Assembly (NCBI GenBank): GCA_031835245.1
Contig: JAVKOQ010000221.1
Span: forward strand, 1 to 64,000
Direction: 5' to 3'
DNA length: 64,000 bases
Source: Balamuthia mandrillaris
Taxonomy: Eukaryota > Discosea > Longamoebia > Balamuthiidae
The position numbers and the translations under genes are program-made. This document shows, piece after piece, positions 34,801 through 46,324 of the stretch; the first letter of the stretch is position 1; every line of letters starts with the position of its first letter. Below the pieces are notes generated by a model that saw only the letters and a program-made list of their open reading frames with translations, was not told the origin of the DNA and ran no database searches.

Positions 34801-36720
34801 CGTCTTTCTCGAAAATTCTTTTCTCTTTTCTCTTTTCTCTTTTCTCTTTTCTCTTTTCTCTTTGCTCTTTGACTTGAAGCGGAAAGGAAATGTCATCCTT
34901 TATCCCAACTTGGGCCATCAGCAAACGAAACTCCTTTAGCAAATTTGGAGAAAATCCGATAACCTGGAATCCTTTTGAACACACGAAAGTACCTGGCTAC
35001 TTTGGATTGCGATGGAAGGTCTTTCTAGAAAAGGTCTCTATTTCTCATCTCATCTCATCTCTCTCTCCCTCTCACTCTCTCAGGGCCAACGCTTCCTATC
35101 CTGTAATCCACTTTAGTGCATTGATTCTTCACCCTTGATCGTCGGCCAGAAGGACAGTGGAGACCCAGTACGTACTTGCGTCATGCACGATATTCGTCCT
35201 TATTAATCCTTTTCTCAGAGAATCTTCATTGGTTCTCATTCTGGCCTATTTGTGGCGTTGTCAGTTTCAACTGGGAACATTATATGGAAACAACGCCTTG
35301 GTGGCCGGATCGAGAGTACTGCAGCAGTTGTTAGAAAAGGTACCACTCCTGCTGCATTTGATCTTGGTGTAACTTTTTGTTGTGAACAGAAATTGTTGTG
35401 GGGTGCTATGATAAAAGACTCTATTTCCTTGACGCTGAAACTGGCACTATAAACTGGAGTTTCGCAACAGGCGGGGAGGTCAAATGGTAGCACCAACGGG
35501 TTTTTTTGATAAAATTTATGTTGTTTATGAGATAAAGATTAGCTAACTTGGCTTTTATACGTACGCAGCACCCCGTGTGTTGATGGTGACACTTGTTTTG
35601 TTTGGTGTGGTAGTCATGATCACTATCTTTATTGTTTGGATAGCAAGGCACGAACTTGTTATTGGAAGCTTGATTGCTCAGGCGCAGTATGTATTTACCG
35701 AAATTTGTTTCTTTTGGTTCCTCCGTTTTTTTTTCTTATCATTATTTTCATTGCTTTCTTCTTTCCGTTTATACCCTTCTTTCTTTATTGTTGTTACAAT
35801 CCTGTTTCTGTTTACGTTTGCTGTCCTAACTGGGGTTGCAACAGGTCTTTTCATCACCGACAATATCTGGGGGATGTTTATACGTGGGTTCACATTCAGG
35901 CAAGTTTTTTTGCATTAACTTAGTGCCATCATCAGGTATTTATGTTATTTTAGAACCTTGCACCTACTCCACTACAACAACACATCTCGAACGAATAACG
36001 CAGGTAGTAACTCGTACGCCGTTGCTTGGGAACGTTCGTTTGTAGCACCTATCTTTTCCTCCCCAGTCGTTGATGCAAGACAAGAGGTCGTTGCATTTGG
36101 TTGTTGTGACGGAAAACTTTATGCTCTCAACTGCAGGACTGGTGAAATGGTAAATATACAAAGAAGAAAAATAGCGAGAGAATGTTCTCGACACTGAATG
36201 AAATGATTTACCCGTGCAGATATGGAGCTTTACAACATGTGCGCCTGTATTCTCATCTCCATCCTTGTGGCACGGTACTCTTTGGTTTGGTGCCCATGAC
36301 CACAAGCTTTACTGTTGTGAGCTCTCTAGTGGTAGTCTACTGGCCGAGATCGAGACTCCAGATGCCGTGAATGCTACACCCTGCTTGGTTTCAGTTCCTT
36401 GTGCTGGTGCGTATCTGTTTAACATTCGTAACTAGTGGGTGCTGCTCGTGGCACTGACCAAACACATCACAGATGTAGACTTGCTTGTTAGTTGCTCCGT
36501 AAATGGATCCCTGTTGCTGATGTCAGTACCCAGAAAGTCTTCTGCAGAGCCTTCTTCCCCAAATCACCCAAGGGACACACAGGAAGGCGTGACATGTTCC
36601 CCACACGTGCTTTCCCAAGTCTTACTTCCTGGCAAATTGTTTGCCTCCCCAGTGATTCTTAGTGGGTCGATGTTTGTGCCGTGCAGGGATGACTACCTTT
36701 ACTGCTTTGGTTTAGTGTAA
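31847..36720 (+). CDS. AASDH/ACSF4-like enzyme: adenylation domain, carrier domain, PQQ propeller
   Basis: Homologue of the acyl-CoA synthetase family member 4 type (beta-alanine-activating in mammals): an NRPS-like adenylation domain, a carrier domain and a C-terminal PQQ-type beta-propeller. Exon 1 is 31847-32032, exon 2 starts at 32103; later exons are short (about ten in total). Adenylation motifs: [33 protein letters not shown]-like [10 protein letters not shown], and LPGYMSP with a final HDKVD replacing the usual catalytic-lysine region. The carrier has [10 protein letters not shown], whose Ser is the likely phosphopantetheine site. Propeller blades then repeat a G-x-L-Y-x-L/C pattern ([51 protein letters not shown]). 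A glutamate-run insertion (32397-32450) lies in the adenylation domain before the ATP-binding loop. Fine exon borders after exon 3 are not fixed. Confidence 0.85.
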
Positions 36721-36845
36721 GGATGGATTGGATTATTACAATACTCCATCATCTTCTTCTTTGCAACACTTTTTGGCCCCCTCTTTTACCCCACTTCACA
36801 ACACTTGTTGCCAAGCACAACTCCTCCAGCAAGGAATTTTCTGGA

Positions 36846-36954
36846 ATGAGCACCCCCGCAAGGCGAAGATTGATGCGTGATTTCAAGAGGCTTCAAGAAG
36901 ACCCTCCTTCTGGCTTGTGACAACAACATAATGGTGTGGCATGCTGTCATCTTT
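36846..36954 (+). pseudogene. RAD6/UBE2A-like ubiquitin-conjugating enzyme, N-terminal scrap
   Basis: Reads [20 protein letters not shown] then PSGL, the near-invariant start of RAD6-type E2 enzymes, and then meets TGA. One frame over it continues DNNIMVWHAVIF, the next block of RAD6, with about six intervening codons missing. Nothing homologous follows, so the active-site cysteine region is absent. It lies 126 bp after the AASDH-like stop codon and 220 bp before the P4-ATPase start. The first 24 codons are intact, suggesting a recent partial duplication; a complete RAD6 gene should exist elsewhere in the genome. Confidence 0.8.
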
Positions 36955-37173
36955 TTTTGTCGCCAAAAAACTCGTTAGAATAGTATTAGTTGGGTATTTC
37001 GATAATTGTATAATATTTTGTAATTATTGTCTACATATATCAATAGTTTCGATTTGGGTTATCTTTGCAATTGTGCCTTCCTACCGCGGAGCAGGACTTC
37101 CCGCGGGAGAACGCTTAGCCCTTTGCTGCTGGTGCTGGTCCTGCTGGCTGCCAAAGTTTTTTCGTGCAGCGGC

Positions 37174-37886
37174 ATGAAAGAACAGAGCCAGCACCAAGCT
37201 CCCTCTCAATCCGCAGCTACTCGTTGGCTGACACGCTTTAGGACGGTGGCACTGCGAAAGAAGAGCGAGAGAACAGGATGGAAACAGAGGAAAATACAGT
37301 TCAACAGAGATGCCCAACGCTTTGGGTTTCTGTGGACAGCAAGGCAGCGACTCGGACAGCGGGTCCTTGCTGCATTTCCTTTGTGGAAACGAAGCTACGA
37401 AACAGGGCCAGTGCGTACTATCCATTGCAATCTTGAGAACAAGCTGTTCCGCACAAACTCCATAAGTACCACCAAATACACTCCCTTGACCTTCATTCCT
37501 AAGAACCTTGCCGAACAATTTGGCAGGTTTGCAAACATTTGGTTTTTGGTCATTGCTATCTTGCAGGTTCTTGTTCTTCTTCTTCTTCTTCTTCTTCTTG
37601 TTCTTCTTCTTCTTGTTCTTCTTGTTCTTCTTCTTCTTCTTCTTCTTCTTCTTCTTCTTCTTGTTCTTCTTCTCTTTCTTCTCCTCCTGCTCCTGCTCCT
37701 CTTCCTCTTCCTCTGTTTTGTTTATTGCAATGCCAGAGAGCCGGATTGTGCTTACTGATACTCCTTGCGTTGTTCCCCTCCAAGTTTATACCGCAAATAA
37801 CTCCCCTCAATCCTGCAGCAAGCGTCGTCCCTCTTGTTCTCGTCTTACTTGTCACGGGCATCAAAGAAGCCTATGAGGACATGGTA

Positions 37887-37933
<47 letters not shown>

Positions 37934-40900
37934 TCTCTTTGTTGCTTGTCTAACAACCAAAGCAGAAACGCAGGCAGAGTGACAGAAGTGTGAATAACAG
38001 GCAGGTTGAGGTGCTGGTGGATGGAAGGCTGCAACTGGTGCCATGGCGCAAGGTAGCGATACTTTTAAAAGATGTTTTACTCCTCCACCCTCCTCATCAA
38101 GGGACCTTACCCGTCGCGACCACATAAAAAAGGTACGAGTGGGACAGGTCTTGCGGATAAAATGTGATGAAGACATTCCTGCCGATGTTATTTTGTTGAA
38201 CTCCAGCAACGCAGATGGACTGGCATATTTGGAAACTGCAAACTTGGATGGGTATTTATTTTTTCTTCTGCCTCTTGACTGCGGCAATACAGATCTGAAA
38301 TTGATTGATGACAGGGAGACCAACCTCAAAGTAAGGCAAGCTTTGCCAGACACCGTAGGCTTTAGTGTTGAGGATGTCACCAACAATCCACTGGTCATCC
38401 AATGCGAGCACCCTAATCCCGAATTGTACAACTTTGAAGGAACCATTAAGCTACCAACTCAAGCAACAGATTTACCTTTAAATTTAGAACAAACCCTTTG
38501 GAGGGTACCTACGTTGTTCCACCCACACCCTCCCTATTGTCTTTATCTCTTAAGTGTTGGTTACTTGTGGAATAGGGGTGCGTTTTGAGAAATACAAAGT
38601 GGGTTCTAGCAGTGGTGGTGTATGCTGGTATGGATAGTAAAATAATGAAAAACGCCAGGTTTAGCACTTTCTCCTTATTATTTCAATCATTTTTTTTTAA
38701 AAAACTTTCATTTCGTTCTCTCCTACAGGCCACCTCCATACAAACGGAGTTCGTTGGAAAAAGATATGAATAGGACAATATTAACTGTATTTGCCTTCAT
38801 CCTTTCAGTAGACCTGCTGGGCGGCATCTTTGCTGCTGTTTGGTTTGCTGCAGAAGGACGTAATCAAACGTATGGTGTTTTATTTGATTTTATTATTTAT
38901 ATTTGGTGTTTCTTTGTTGTATGTTGCTTACTTCAATATGGGCAATTAAAATGAAGCTATTTGAGACTGGAAGACATGGACGAAAACGCTGGCGTAGTTG
39001 GCGTCTTGGCTTTTTTTTCTTACGTCATTCTATTGCACTCCATGGTCCCGATCTCACTTTATATGTACCTCGAGCTGATAAAGGTCATAACAGCTAGTCA
39101 CATAAATTCTGACCTTGATATGTACCACAGTGAAACGGATACACCAGCAAAGGCAAACACTTCAAACCTGGCTGAGGAATTAGGCCAAGTAGTAACCTTT
39201 CTCTTTTGTTGCTATCTCTTTTTTGTTAGATTTAACAAGATTATTTCATAGATTGAATTTATATTTTCGGACAAAACGGGGACCCTTACGAGTAATGAGA
39301 TGTTTTTCAAATGTTGCAGCATTAATGGAAAATCTTATGGAATCGCTCCACAAGACTCCGAGATCGGTCAATCTAGCGACACAGAACGTAACATGGAAGG
39401 TATGGAGCCTTCAGATGAGGTAGGTACCTCTTTATGCCATTGTTACCATTTAGCATGTCCTTCTAAACAACTGTAGGCTTATATCTTCAGAGATCCCAAA
39501 CTGTTTGAAGATATCGACAATGATTCCAGCGACATGATCCGTATGTTCTTCAAACTGCTGGCCCTCTGCCACTCTGTCATCATTGCAAATTCGAGCGACG
39601 ATGGTTTCTACTCCTCTTTTACCTCTCTATTCTTCTTTCTTGCCTGTTCTCTCATGATAACAAATAGATGTCTGCGAGGATGCCGGTCATTTTCGTGCAG
39701 AGGATGACGAAGTTGCTAGAAGAACCATCGTATATCAGGCCTCGTCACCAGACGAAGCTGCTCTTGTTGCAGGCGCCCAGCGCTTTGGCTTTGAGTTTAT
39801 TGTATTTGTTATGTTTGTTGAAAAGCACTATGAACCTTCACTCACGCGTTTTTTTTTTCACCCAAATAGGCACGAACTCCTGCTCAGCTATGCTTAAGGG
39901 TTGATGAAACAGAGGAAGAATGGGAGCTGTTGAATATTCTTGAATTTAACAGTGACCGAAAGCGTATGTCTGTATTAGTTAGACGTCCCGAAGATGGTTG
40001 GTTATTAGCTGATTTTGCTTTTTGTTTCTGTCCGTAGATGTTTTACTTGCTAATACGTAATGCGTTTATGCGTCTTTCAGGTCAAATCATTTTGCTTTGC
40101 AAGGGAGCAGACTCTGTCATTTATAATCGTTTAGCGAAGAAGCAAAAGCTAGAGGATATCGAGGACAAAACGTATCAGCACTTAAAGCAATTCGCTAACC
40201 TTGGTCTACGTACCCTGTGCATGGCCTTTCGGGAAATACCAGAAGAAGAGTATGAATCATGGGCCGAGCAGTACGCAGTTGCTGCCCTGCAGATTAAAGG
40301 CCGAGATGATGCGGTGTGTAATCAAGAACTGCGTCTTGCTTTTATGTTAACATTTATCTTCATGTGTAATTACAGATTGATGCTGTGGCAGAACAAATTG
40401 AAACCGACTTACAGCTGCTCGGGGCTACCGCCGTTGAGGATCGCTTGCAGGAAGGAGTGCCTGAAGCAATAGACACCTTGTTAAGGGTAAACGCCAATCA
40501 TTAGCAACTCACCATTTTGACGTGCTAATCTGAATCTTATAGGCCGGCATCAAAATGTGGGTGTTGACAGGAGATAAAATGGAAACAGCAATTAACATAG
40601 GCTTTTCATGTTCTCTGTTGGAAGAGGATATGCAACTCCTCATATTTTCCTCTGAACCAACAGAGAACGGTAGAGTTCCTATCAGAAACCACAGAGACGC
40701 CATGGCTCAGTTACGGGCTTATGCTAATTCCTACTTCTCCGATATTGATTGTAGTAATTGGCAAGACGAATATGCTGCTGCCCCAGGAGAAAGCTCTTCT
40801 AGCGTGCAGTGTGCAGACACAGCCAACGAAGACTTACACTCGTTTTACCGTGAGGACGACAGCGACGTCGAAATGATCTCCAGCTCCACATCAATTCGCA

Positions 40901-43189
40901 CATCTACAAAAAATAAAACCGGGAACGCTGAGAGACAGGTTTGTAAATTGTCTAACTCTTCTTGGTTTTCATTTACCTAACTCAATTCTATGGCACCCTG
41001 CTCCTGGTAAGCAATCCTATGCAGTGATAATTGACGGTGACTCCCTCGGCCACTTTGTTCCTCACGACGGCACGTTTAATGCATCGAGTGCCCAATTTCT
41101 TCAACTTGCCATGAGGTGTAAAGTGCTCATATGTTGCCGAGTTTCTCCTCTTCAAAAATCGCTTGTGGTTTCCTTGGTGAAACAAGGCATCAGAGCCACC
41201 ACGCTAGCTATCGGTGACGGCGCTAACGATGTACCTATGATCCAATCGTCGCACGTTGGTACGTAGCGCGTCGCTCCTCTTCCTCACACACGCACACACA
41301 ATAATGTCAATATATATTCACCCCTTAATGTTTCATAGGTGTGGGCATTAGTGGCAAAGAAGGGAGGCAAGCTGTATTGGCTGCTGACTATGCGATAGCG
41401 CAATTTCGCTTTTTGGTCCCGTTACTGTTGGTGCATGGACACTGGTCCTATAGGCGTATGGCTGTACTCCTGCTTTATTCATTCTATAAGAATGTAGTAT
41501 TCGGGCTGTCGAACTTTTGGTTTGGCGTGCTTAACGGCTTTTCATCACAGGTACCTTCATTCAATTTATTGTTTGCACTTTATTCGTTTTACATGGCTAA
41601 TTTTATTCAATGGGGTCTGTGTGCAGACCTTGTATGAAAGTTGGGCCGTGAGTATGTACAACGTTTTATTTACAGGATTGCCCATTCTAGCTGTTGCCAT
41701 TTTTGATAGGGTTAGTTTTTCTCTACGCTCTAGCCTTTTCGTTAAACATACCCATTTCTTTATGTTCTTAATCGATTTTATTGCCACTGTCCTGTTGGTT
41801 TGTATTTGAATATTTGAAGGCAAATTCAAAACAGGTGCGTGAAATTTGTATTTCTCCTCTTTTTCAAAACAAAAAAGCCACACATTCTCCACGAACGACG
41901 CCGCTCCTGCCAATGCATAAGGAGTTTAACGTTGCCCGATGGAGCCAGGGATGTGGTGGGCGATGGGCGGGCGATTAAAAGCCTCATAGTCCTGTCGCTC
42001 GACCACACTCTCTGCTAAAACATTCATTGTGTGGGATTTCTCACCTGTGTTATTTTGAATCTATAAGGAGTTATTGGCCTATCCCCAACTATACCAACGT
42101 GGCTTACGCAAACAAGAGGTGCTTCCTATCCTTTCCATTCTCAGCTACCTGCCTCTTACAATGCTTAAATTTAAAGTTTTCAACCATCAAATATTGGAAA
42201 TGGCAACTGTTAGGCGTATACCAGTCAGTGGTTGCCTTTTTCTTTGGTATGGGAGCCTTCAGCAACGGCAACGTTTCTAGTAGTGGACGAGTATTGGACC
42301 TTTTTGGTATGGGACACACAATTATGCTGACCGTTATCCTCATTGTTACTGCACGTGTGTCCTTACTCACAAGGTACGTTGAATGGCTTTGTGTGGCGAT
42401 GAAATGCATTTTTTTTTTGACATGTTTACATCCAATTCTCCTAGTACATGGACGCTTTACAACCATGGGGCTATAACCTTCAGTCTTCTCCTTTGGTTTT
42501 TATTTATTATTGCCTTTTCATTCATTCCTGACAATCCATTGGCTCATCCGGATGAGATTGCCCGCGATCCTTTCAACTGGATGAGCACCGCTGCGTTTTG
42601 GTTGACTCCTTTCGTAGCCACGGCGGTGGCCTGTCTACCCGACATCCTGTATAAATTGTAAGTGATTTTCTCCTTTCCTACCTATTATTCGTGAAACGCA
42701 CTAATCCTTAGTGAAATATCTTGGGCTATGACAGTATAAAGCGCACCTACTTCCCAGAAAACTATCACATTGTGCAAGAGCTGTCTTTGATTGGTCCTAC
42801 TCCGAGCTCGCCCACAACGGCGCGAATAAAAAAGTGCTCATTCGTCTCCAAGCTTCCCCGTATTAACATGTTGCATGGCAAACGCAGATCTGCTGTTGAT
42901 CTTGACCGTACGATCCTTTTCTTGTCCCGTGTGAGTTGTTGTTTGAATTCAACCCCGTTCTTGCTCTATGCTCTTAGACACAGGTTTTGCTTTTGCTGAA
43001 GATGCTGGCGCCGTTGACCGTCTCAAAGTTCTTGGCCTTCTTCCTCCCGTGAACGCAACGCCAGGATTAACCCCACAAGAGCTGCTTCCCATCGTCAAAG
43101 AAGCTGCCACAATCGAGAAAGACAAACAGAAAGAAAAGACAAAAGAAACCGAAACTGAAAGTGATACGGATACAGAAACTGAAACTTGA
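37174..43189 (+). CDS. P4-type ATPase (phospholipid flippase)
   Basis: Type IV P-type ATPase that moves aminophospholipids to the cytosolic leaflet; works in the Golgi/endosome/plasma membrane, usually with a CDC50 subunit. First exons: 37174-37566, 37785-37883, 37963-38052, 38133-38251, 38315 onward; many short exons follow. Motifs in order: [18 protein letters not shown] (M1), [41 protein letters not shown], the flippase-specific [26 protein letters not shown] with the phosphorylated Asp, [83 protein letters not shown], then membrane spans to DILYKL and an acidic tail ending [16 protein letters not shown] replaces the commoner DVSMIQ. About 1,150 aa. Confidence 0.93.
37567..37700. repeat. 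TTC/GTTCTT repeat in first P4-ATPase intron
   Basis: Pyrimidine-rich array of TTC with interspersed GTTCTT starting immediately after the donor of exon 1; followed by CTCCTG units. It fills most of the 218-bp intron. Confidence 0.9.
37894..37924. repeat. CT dinucleotide run in P4-ATPase intron 2
   Basis: About 15 CT units, ten bases after the exon 2 donor (37884), within a 79-bp intron. Confidence 0.9.
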
Positions 43190-43529
43190 ACATTTAAAGT
43201 CCCAAGGACAAGGCAAAACAAAAAACAAAAAACAAGGACAAGTGTACTGTGGAAGAGACAAGACTTCTACGAAGGTTTGGTAACGGGATAATTGGTAATG
43301 GTGTATTTGGTGGAAAATGTGGTGGTTTTTAGTTCAGTGGGTGGGTCCACCCTATTTTTCTTGAAGACTAGTATGAGCACTAAGAAAAAGGCAAACCAGG
43401 CAAGGCCGCTACAGTTTGTGAGGGCTGCCTTCCCTTCAACTTCTTTTGTGTTTGGTTGGGCTAGTTACCATTATATAAATAACAGCGCTTGTTTGCCGCT
43501 TATCCTCTCCCGAGCAAAAGGATACGGAA

Positions 43530-44204
43530 ATGACTGCCAATCTTGCGGAGGCAAATAGGAGCTGCGGCGCTCCGCCACCGTGTTGGTGCCCAATGGCTCG
43601 GCCTAGTACTATCGCACAGATCAACCAAACAGATGGGCTTCATCCAGGCAAGAAGTACTGGCGCTGTGCTAGATGGAGCTGCGCTTTCTTCCAGTGGGCA
43701 GGTGCCGTCCAACTTGATGGCATGCAACCCGCCAATAACTCCGCACAAAGAAGGGCGAAAGGCTGCCTCCCCTCCCTTCACACTAGAGCTGACAATAGTT
43801 GCCAAGGATTGCCTTTCGTTAAAGTGGCTCCTTGCGTAACTGCACGAACCTCATCCCTTGGTCTGCTCCTTCTTCAACAAATCAACGCAGCAGCCGCAGT
43901 CCCTCCTATCACCACCTCTCACCACAAGCAGCTCCCTACAACACCAACCACCCCGCATTACCAGCAGCAGCTGCAAACACACACAGCACAAGGAGGGCGA
44001 TCTGCTCTTCTTTGTTCAGAAAAAACGTGTGGCGCTAACATAAAGAACCCTCAGACGGCCTTCCAGAACAACAACAAGAAGGAGGCTGCTGTTGACAATG
44101 AAGGAGAAATTCCTGAGCTAGCCTTTGCTTGCTCCCCTCCCATTCCCATACCCACAGTAGAAAGAGGGAAGAAGCCCCAACGACTAGTCGGCGAGTTGTC
44201 GTAA
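43530..44204 (+). CDS. GRF-type zinc-finger protein
   Basis: 224-residue open frame. Near the N-terminus CWCPMARPSTI is followed by HPGKKYWRCARWSCAFFQWA, the GRF zinc-finger pattern (C-x-C, x-n, H/C, C, C-x-F-x-W) found in topoisomerase III, APE2, NEIL3 and in many small DNA-binding proteins. GRF fingers bind single-stranded DNA in the characterised cases. The rest is low-complexity (Gln, Thr, Pro, His) with no other domain. The start at 43530 is the first ATG of the frame and places the finger at residues 12-60. No intron is needed. It ends 111 bp before the TTAA-flanked transposon. Function beyond nucleic-acid binding is unknown. Confidence 0.7.
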   Translation: MTANLAEANRSCGAPPPCWCPMARPSTIAQINQTDGLHPGKKYWRCARWSCAFFQWAGAVQLDGMQPANNSAQRRAKGCLPSLHTRADNSCQGLPFVKVAPCVTARTSSLGLLLLQQINAAAAVPPITTSHHKQLPTTPTTPHYQQQLQTHTAQGGRSALLCSEKTCGANIKNPQTAFQNNNKKEAAVDNEGEIPELAFACSPPIPIPTVERGKKPQRLVGELS

Positions 44205-44315
44205 AAATCCCCCCCTCTTCTTGCTTGGGCAGGAGAGGCCCTTTCCTGATCCAACGAAAAATGCCCATAATCCACAACCTTGTTATTTTGTTCCCTTTTT
44301 CTAATTTTGCTTTAA

Positions 44316-46192
44316 GGGGGCGTGCTCGGATCATAAGGATCAGTCGTGTCGTCTTGAAAAAAAGTCAAGTGTTCCGGTCACGCTTGATCTGCGTGTGTTT
44401 TCCTGCTTTTGTGACATTTTACAGATCACGGGGATTTTTTTTTGTCGAGCAGGAATTTTTTTTGTCGAGCAGAGGGAATGGGTTTTGTCCGCGTGGACAA
44501 GGTTTTGTATGGGTTTCCCTGCTAATGGTCCCACCCTCCAAACGTCCCCATTTTTTCGTGACGAAAACAAAATAAAAAAGCAAACATGAAGCGAGACCGA
44601 GCTGCATACAAACGTGAGTGGCGAGCAAAAAAGAAAAGAGAAAGGGAGGAGAAGGAACAGGAGGAACAGGAGCAACTTAAAAAAAGGCGAGAACAAAAGA
44701 ATGCTTCAGCCCGTCATTGCCGAGCACGGTTATCCAAAGCACCTTCCACCCAAGACCAACAACAGGAGGAGGCTGAAAATGAACACAGGCTGGGTTTTCC
44801 TTCAGGTTTGTCTTTATCTTTGCCTTGCCCTTCCTTGCTTTCTCCTCTGCTCTTTAACCTCACCCTCTTTACCCTCAGTTTCACCTTCGTCCTCGCCCTC
44901 GCCCTCGCCCTCGCCCTCGCCCTCGCCCTTGACCTCAAAGGAACAGTGCCAGCTCCAGAAAGAAAAACGATGTAAGCAGATGGCAAAGAGCCAAAGGCGT
45001 CTTCGAGCGCAGCAACAACAAGAAAAGGAGGAACAAGAAGCCAAGACACGGCGAAAAAGGGAGCTCCAGAAAGAAAGAAAGCAACGCCACCGAAACAAGT
45101 GTCGAAAAGAAGAGGAGGAAAAGAAAGCTCAGCAAAAGGAAGCTGCTGAGTCACTGAGCTCTTTGCTTACCCCATCCTCTTCTTTAACCATACCTTCGTT
45201 TGCACTCCCTGCCTTGCTTCGTCACTCACCAGCAGGCTCCTTGAGCATCCCAGCATGTATGGTACCCTCCTTCTTGAGCCACTTGCCAACAACTTTTTTG
45301 TCAACCTCTTCACTGACCTCTTTGACAACCTCTTTGCCGACCTCCTCTTCACCGACCTCCTCTTCGCCGACCTCCTCTTCGCCGACCTCCTCTTCACCAA
45401 CCTCCTCTTTGCTGACCTCCTCTTCGCCGACCTCCTCTTCACCAACCTCCTCTTCACTGACCTCCTCTTCACCAACCTCCTCTTCACTGACCTCCTCTTC
45501 GCCGACCTCCTCTTCGCCAATCTCCTCTTCGCCAATCTCCTCTTCGCCAATCTCCTCTTCGCCAACCTCCTCTTCGTCGCCTTCCTCTTCACCAAGCTCC
45601 TCATCAAGGCCTACACCAAAAATCAAGTTGAATGGGAACAGATTGATAGTAGATAGCAAGTGTTGGATAGAGGCGGTACAAAAGCGGTGTGAGGAGAAAG
45701 AAGGGAAGTGTAGTGGAACCCACACAGCCATAAAAGTAAAGCAAGTGGGGGAATATGTGATTATAATTACAGAATGTACAGTGTGTTCAAGCAAAACAAC
45801 TTACTCGAATGTGGTCTGTAACTCTATTCGATCACCAGAGAAGCAACAAACAGGTCCTGGTATAAAGAGTATCAACCTGGAAGTAGTTGCATCAGTGGTG
45901 CTTTCTGGAGGTACATGGGGAAGTTATTCAACACTACTTGCGGCCTCACAAGCCACGAGCCACTGCGCCTCACTGCTCTTCCCCTTTGCCCTCGGCTCCT
46001 TTTTCTGCGGTTGTTGTGGCCCGCTCCCGCTCCTCTGCAGTGTGAGAGCACAAAAGCTGCAGCTCAATAAAACACTGCTCAACATCCATTGCTCAGTTCG
46101 TGCACTTCCTCAGCACATATCAAATCCCATAATTTTTGCTAAAATGCCCTGCAGTAGCCCTTCGAGTATGGGACGAACCCGAGCACGCCCCC
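44316..46192 (+). mobile_element. TTAA-flanked DNA transposon with 14-bp inverted ends
   Basis: 1,877 bp bounded by perfect inverted repeats: left GGGGGCGTGCTCGG at 44316-44329, right CCGAGCACGCCCCC at 46179-46192, each with TTAA outside (44312-44315, 46193-46196). TTAA duplication is the signature of piggyBac and Kolobok elements. The ORF inside ends in a Cys-containing segment and a GIKSINLEVVASVVLSGGTW block reminiscent of the N-terminal part of Kolobok/Mutator-like transposases in protists; that match is from memory and not tested. No DDE core fits in the remaining length, so it is probably non-autonomous. Confidence 0.7.
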
Positions 46193-46299
46193 TTAATTTC
46201 GTTCGTCCCACTGATCGGCTTGATCTTGGCACCGCTGTGGCCCTTCGTCCGTTGGTATTAATATCCCTCAAACTCGCCCCAAAACACTCCACAGGGTGA
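44586..46299 (+). CDS. Basic, Ser/Pro/Thr-repeat ORF inside the TTAA element
   Basis: Two-exon model 44586-44805 and 44879-46299 (gtttgt...ccctcag, 73-nt intron), phase consistent. The N-terminus is very basic with a bZIP-like basic string (NASARHCRARL) and repeated K/E/R/Q coils (RRKRELQKERKQRHRNKCRK). A tract of about 19 TSSSP-type pentapeptides follows, then KIKLNGNRLIVDSKCWIEAV, two C-rich positions (KCSGTHT, ECTVCSS) and the GIKSINLEV block. The frame runs on past the right inverted repeat to 46299, so its last 35 residues come from flanking DNA; the true stop or a further intron is unknown. Function unknown; probably a derived transposon protein. Confidence 0.55.
45331..45605. repeat. 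15-bp minisatellite coding TSSSP repeats
   Basis: About 18-19 units of cctcctcttcgccga with C/A/T variants, open in several frames on both strands (EEVGE repeats on the minus strand). Located in the ORF of the TTAA element. Confidence 0.9.
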
Positions 46300-46324
46300 T
46301 AGAGTCTATCGAACAATGGGGCGC

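Noticed and set aside
36723-36920. Working RAD6 gene
   Set aside because: Frame breaks after 24 codons and the catalytic core is absent before the next gene starts.
45167-45794. Minus-strand EEVGE and KRRSAKRRL-type ORFs
   Set aside because: Shadows of the 15-bp minisatellite; the plus-strand frame extends on both sides with non-repetitive sequence.
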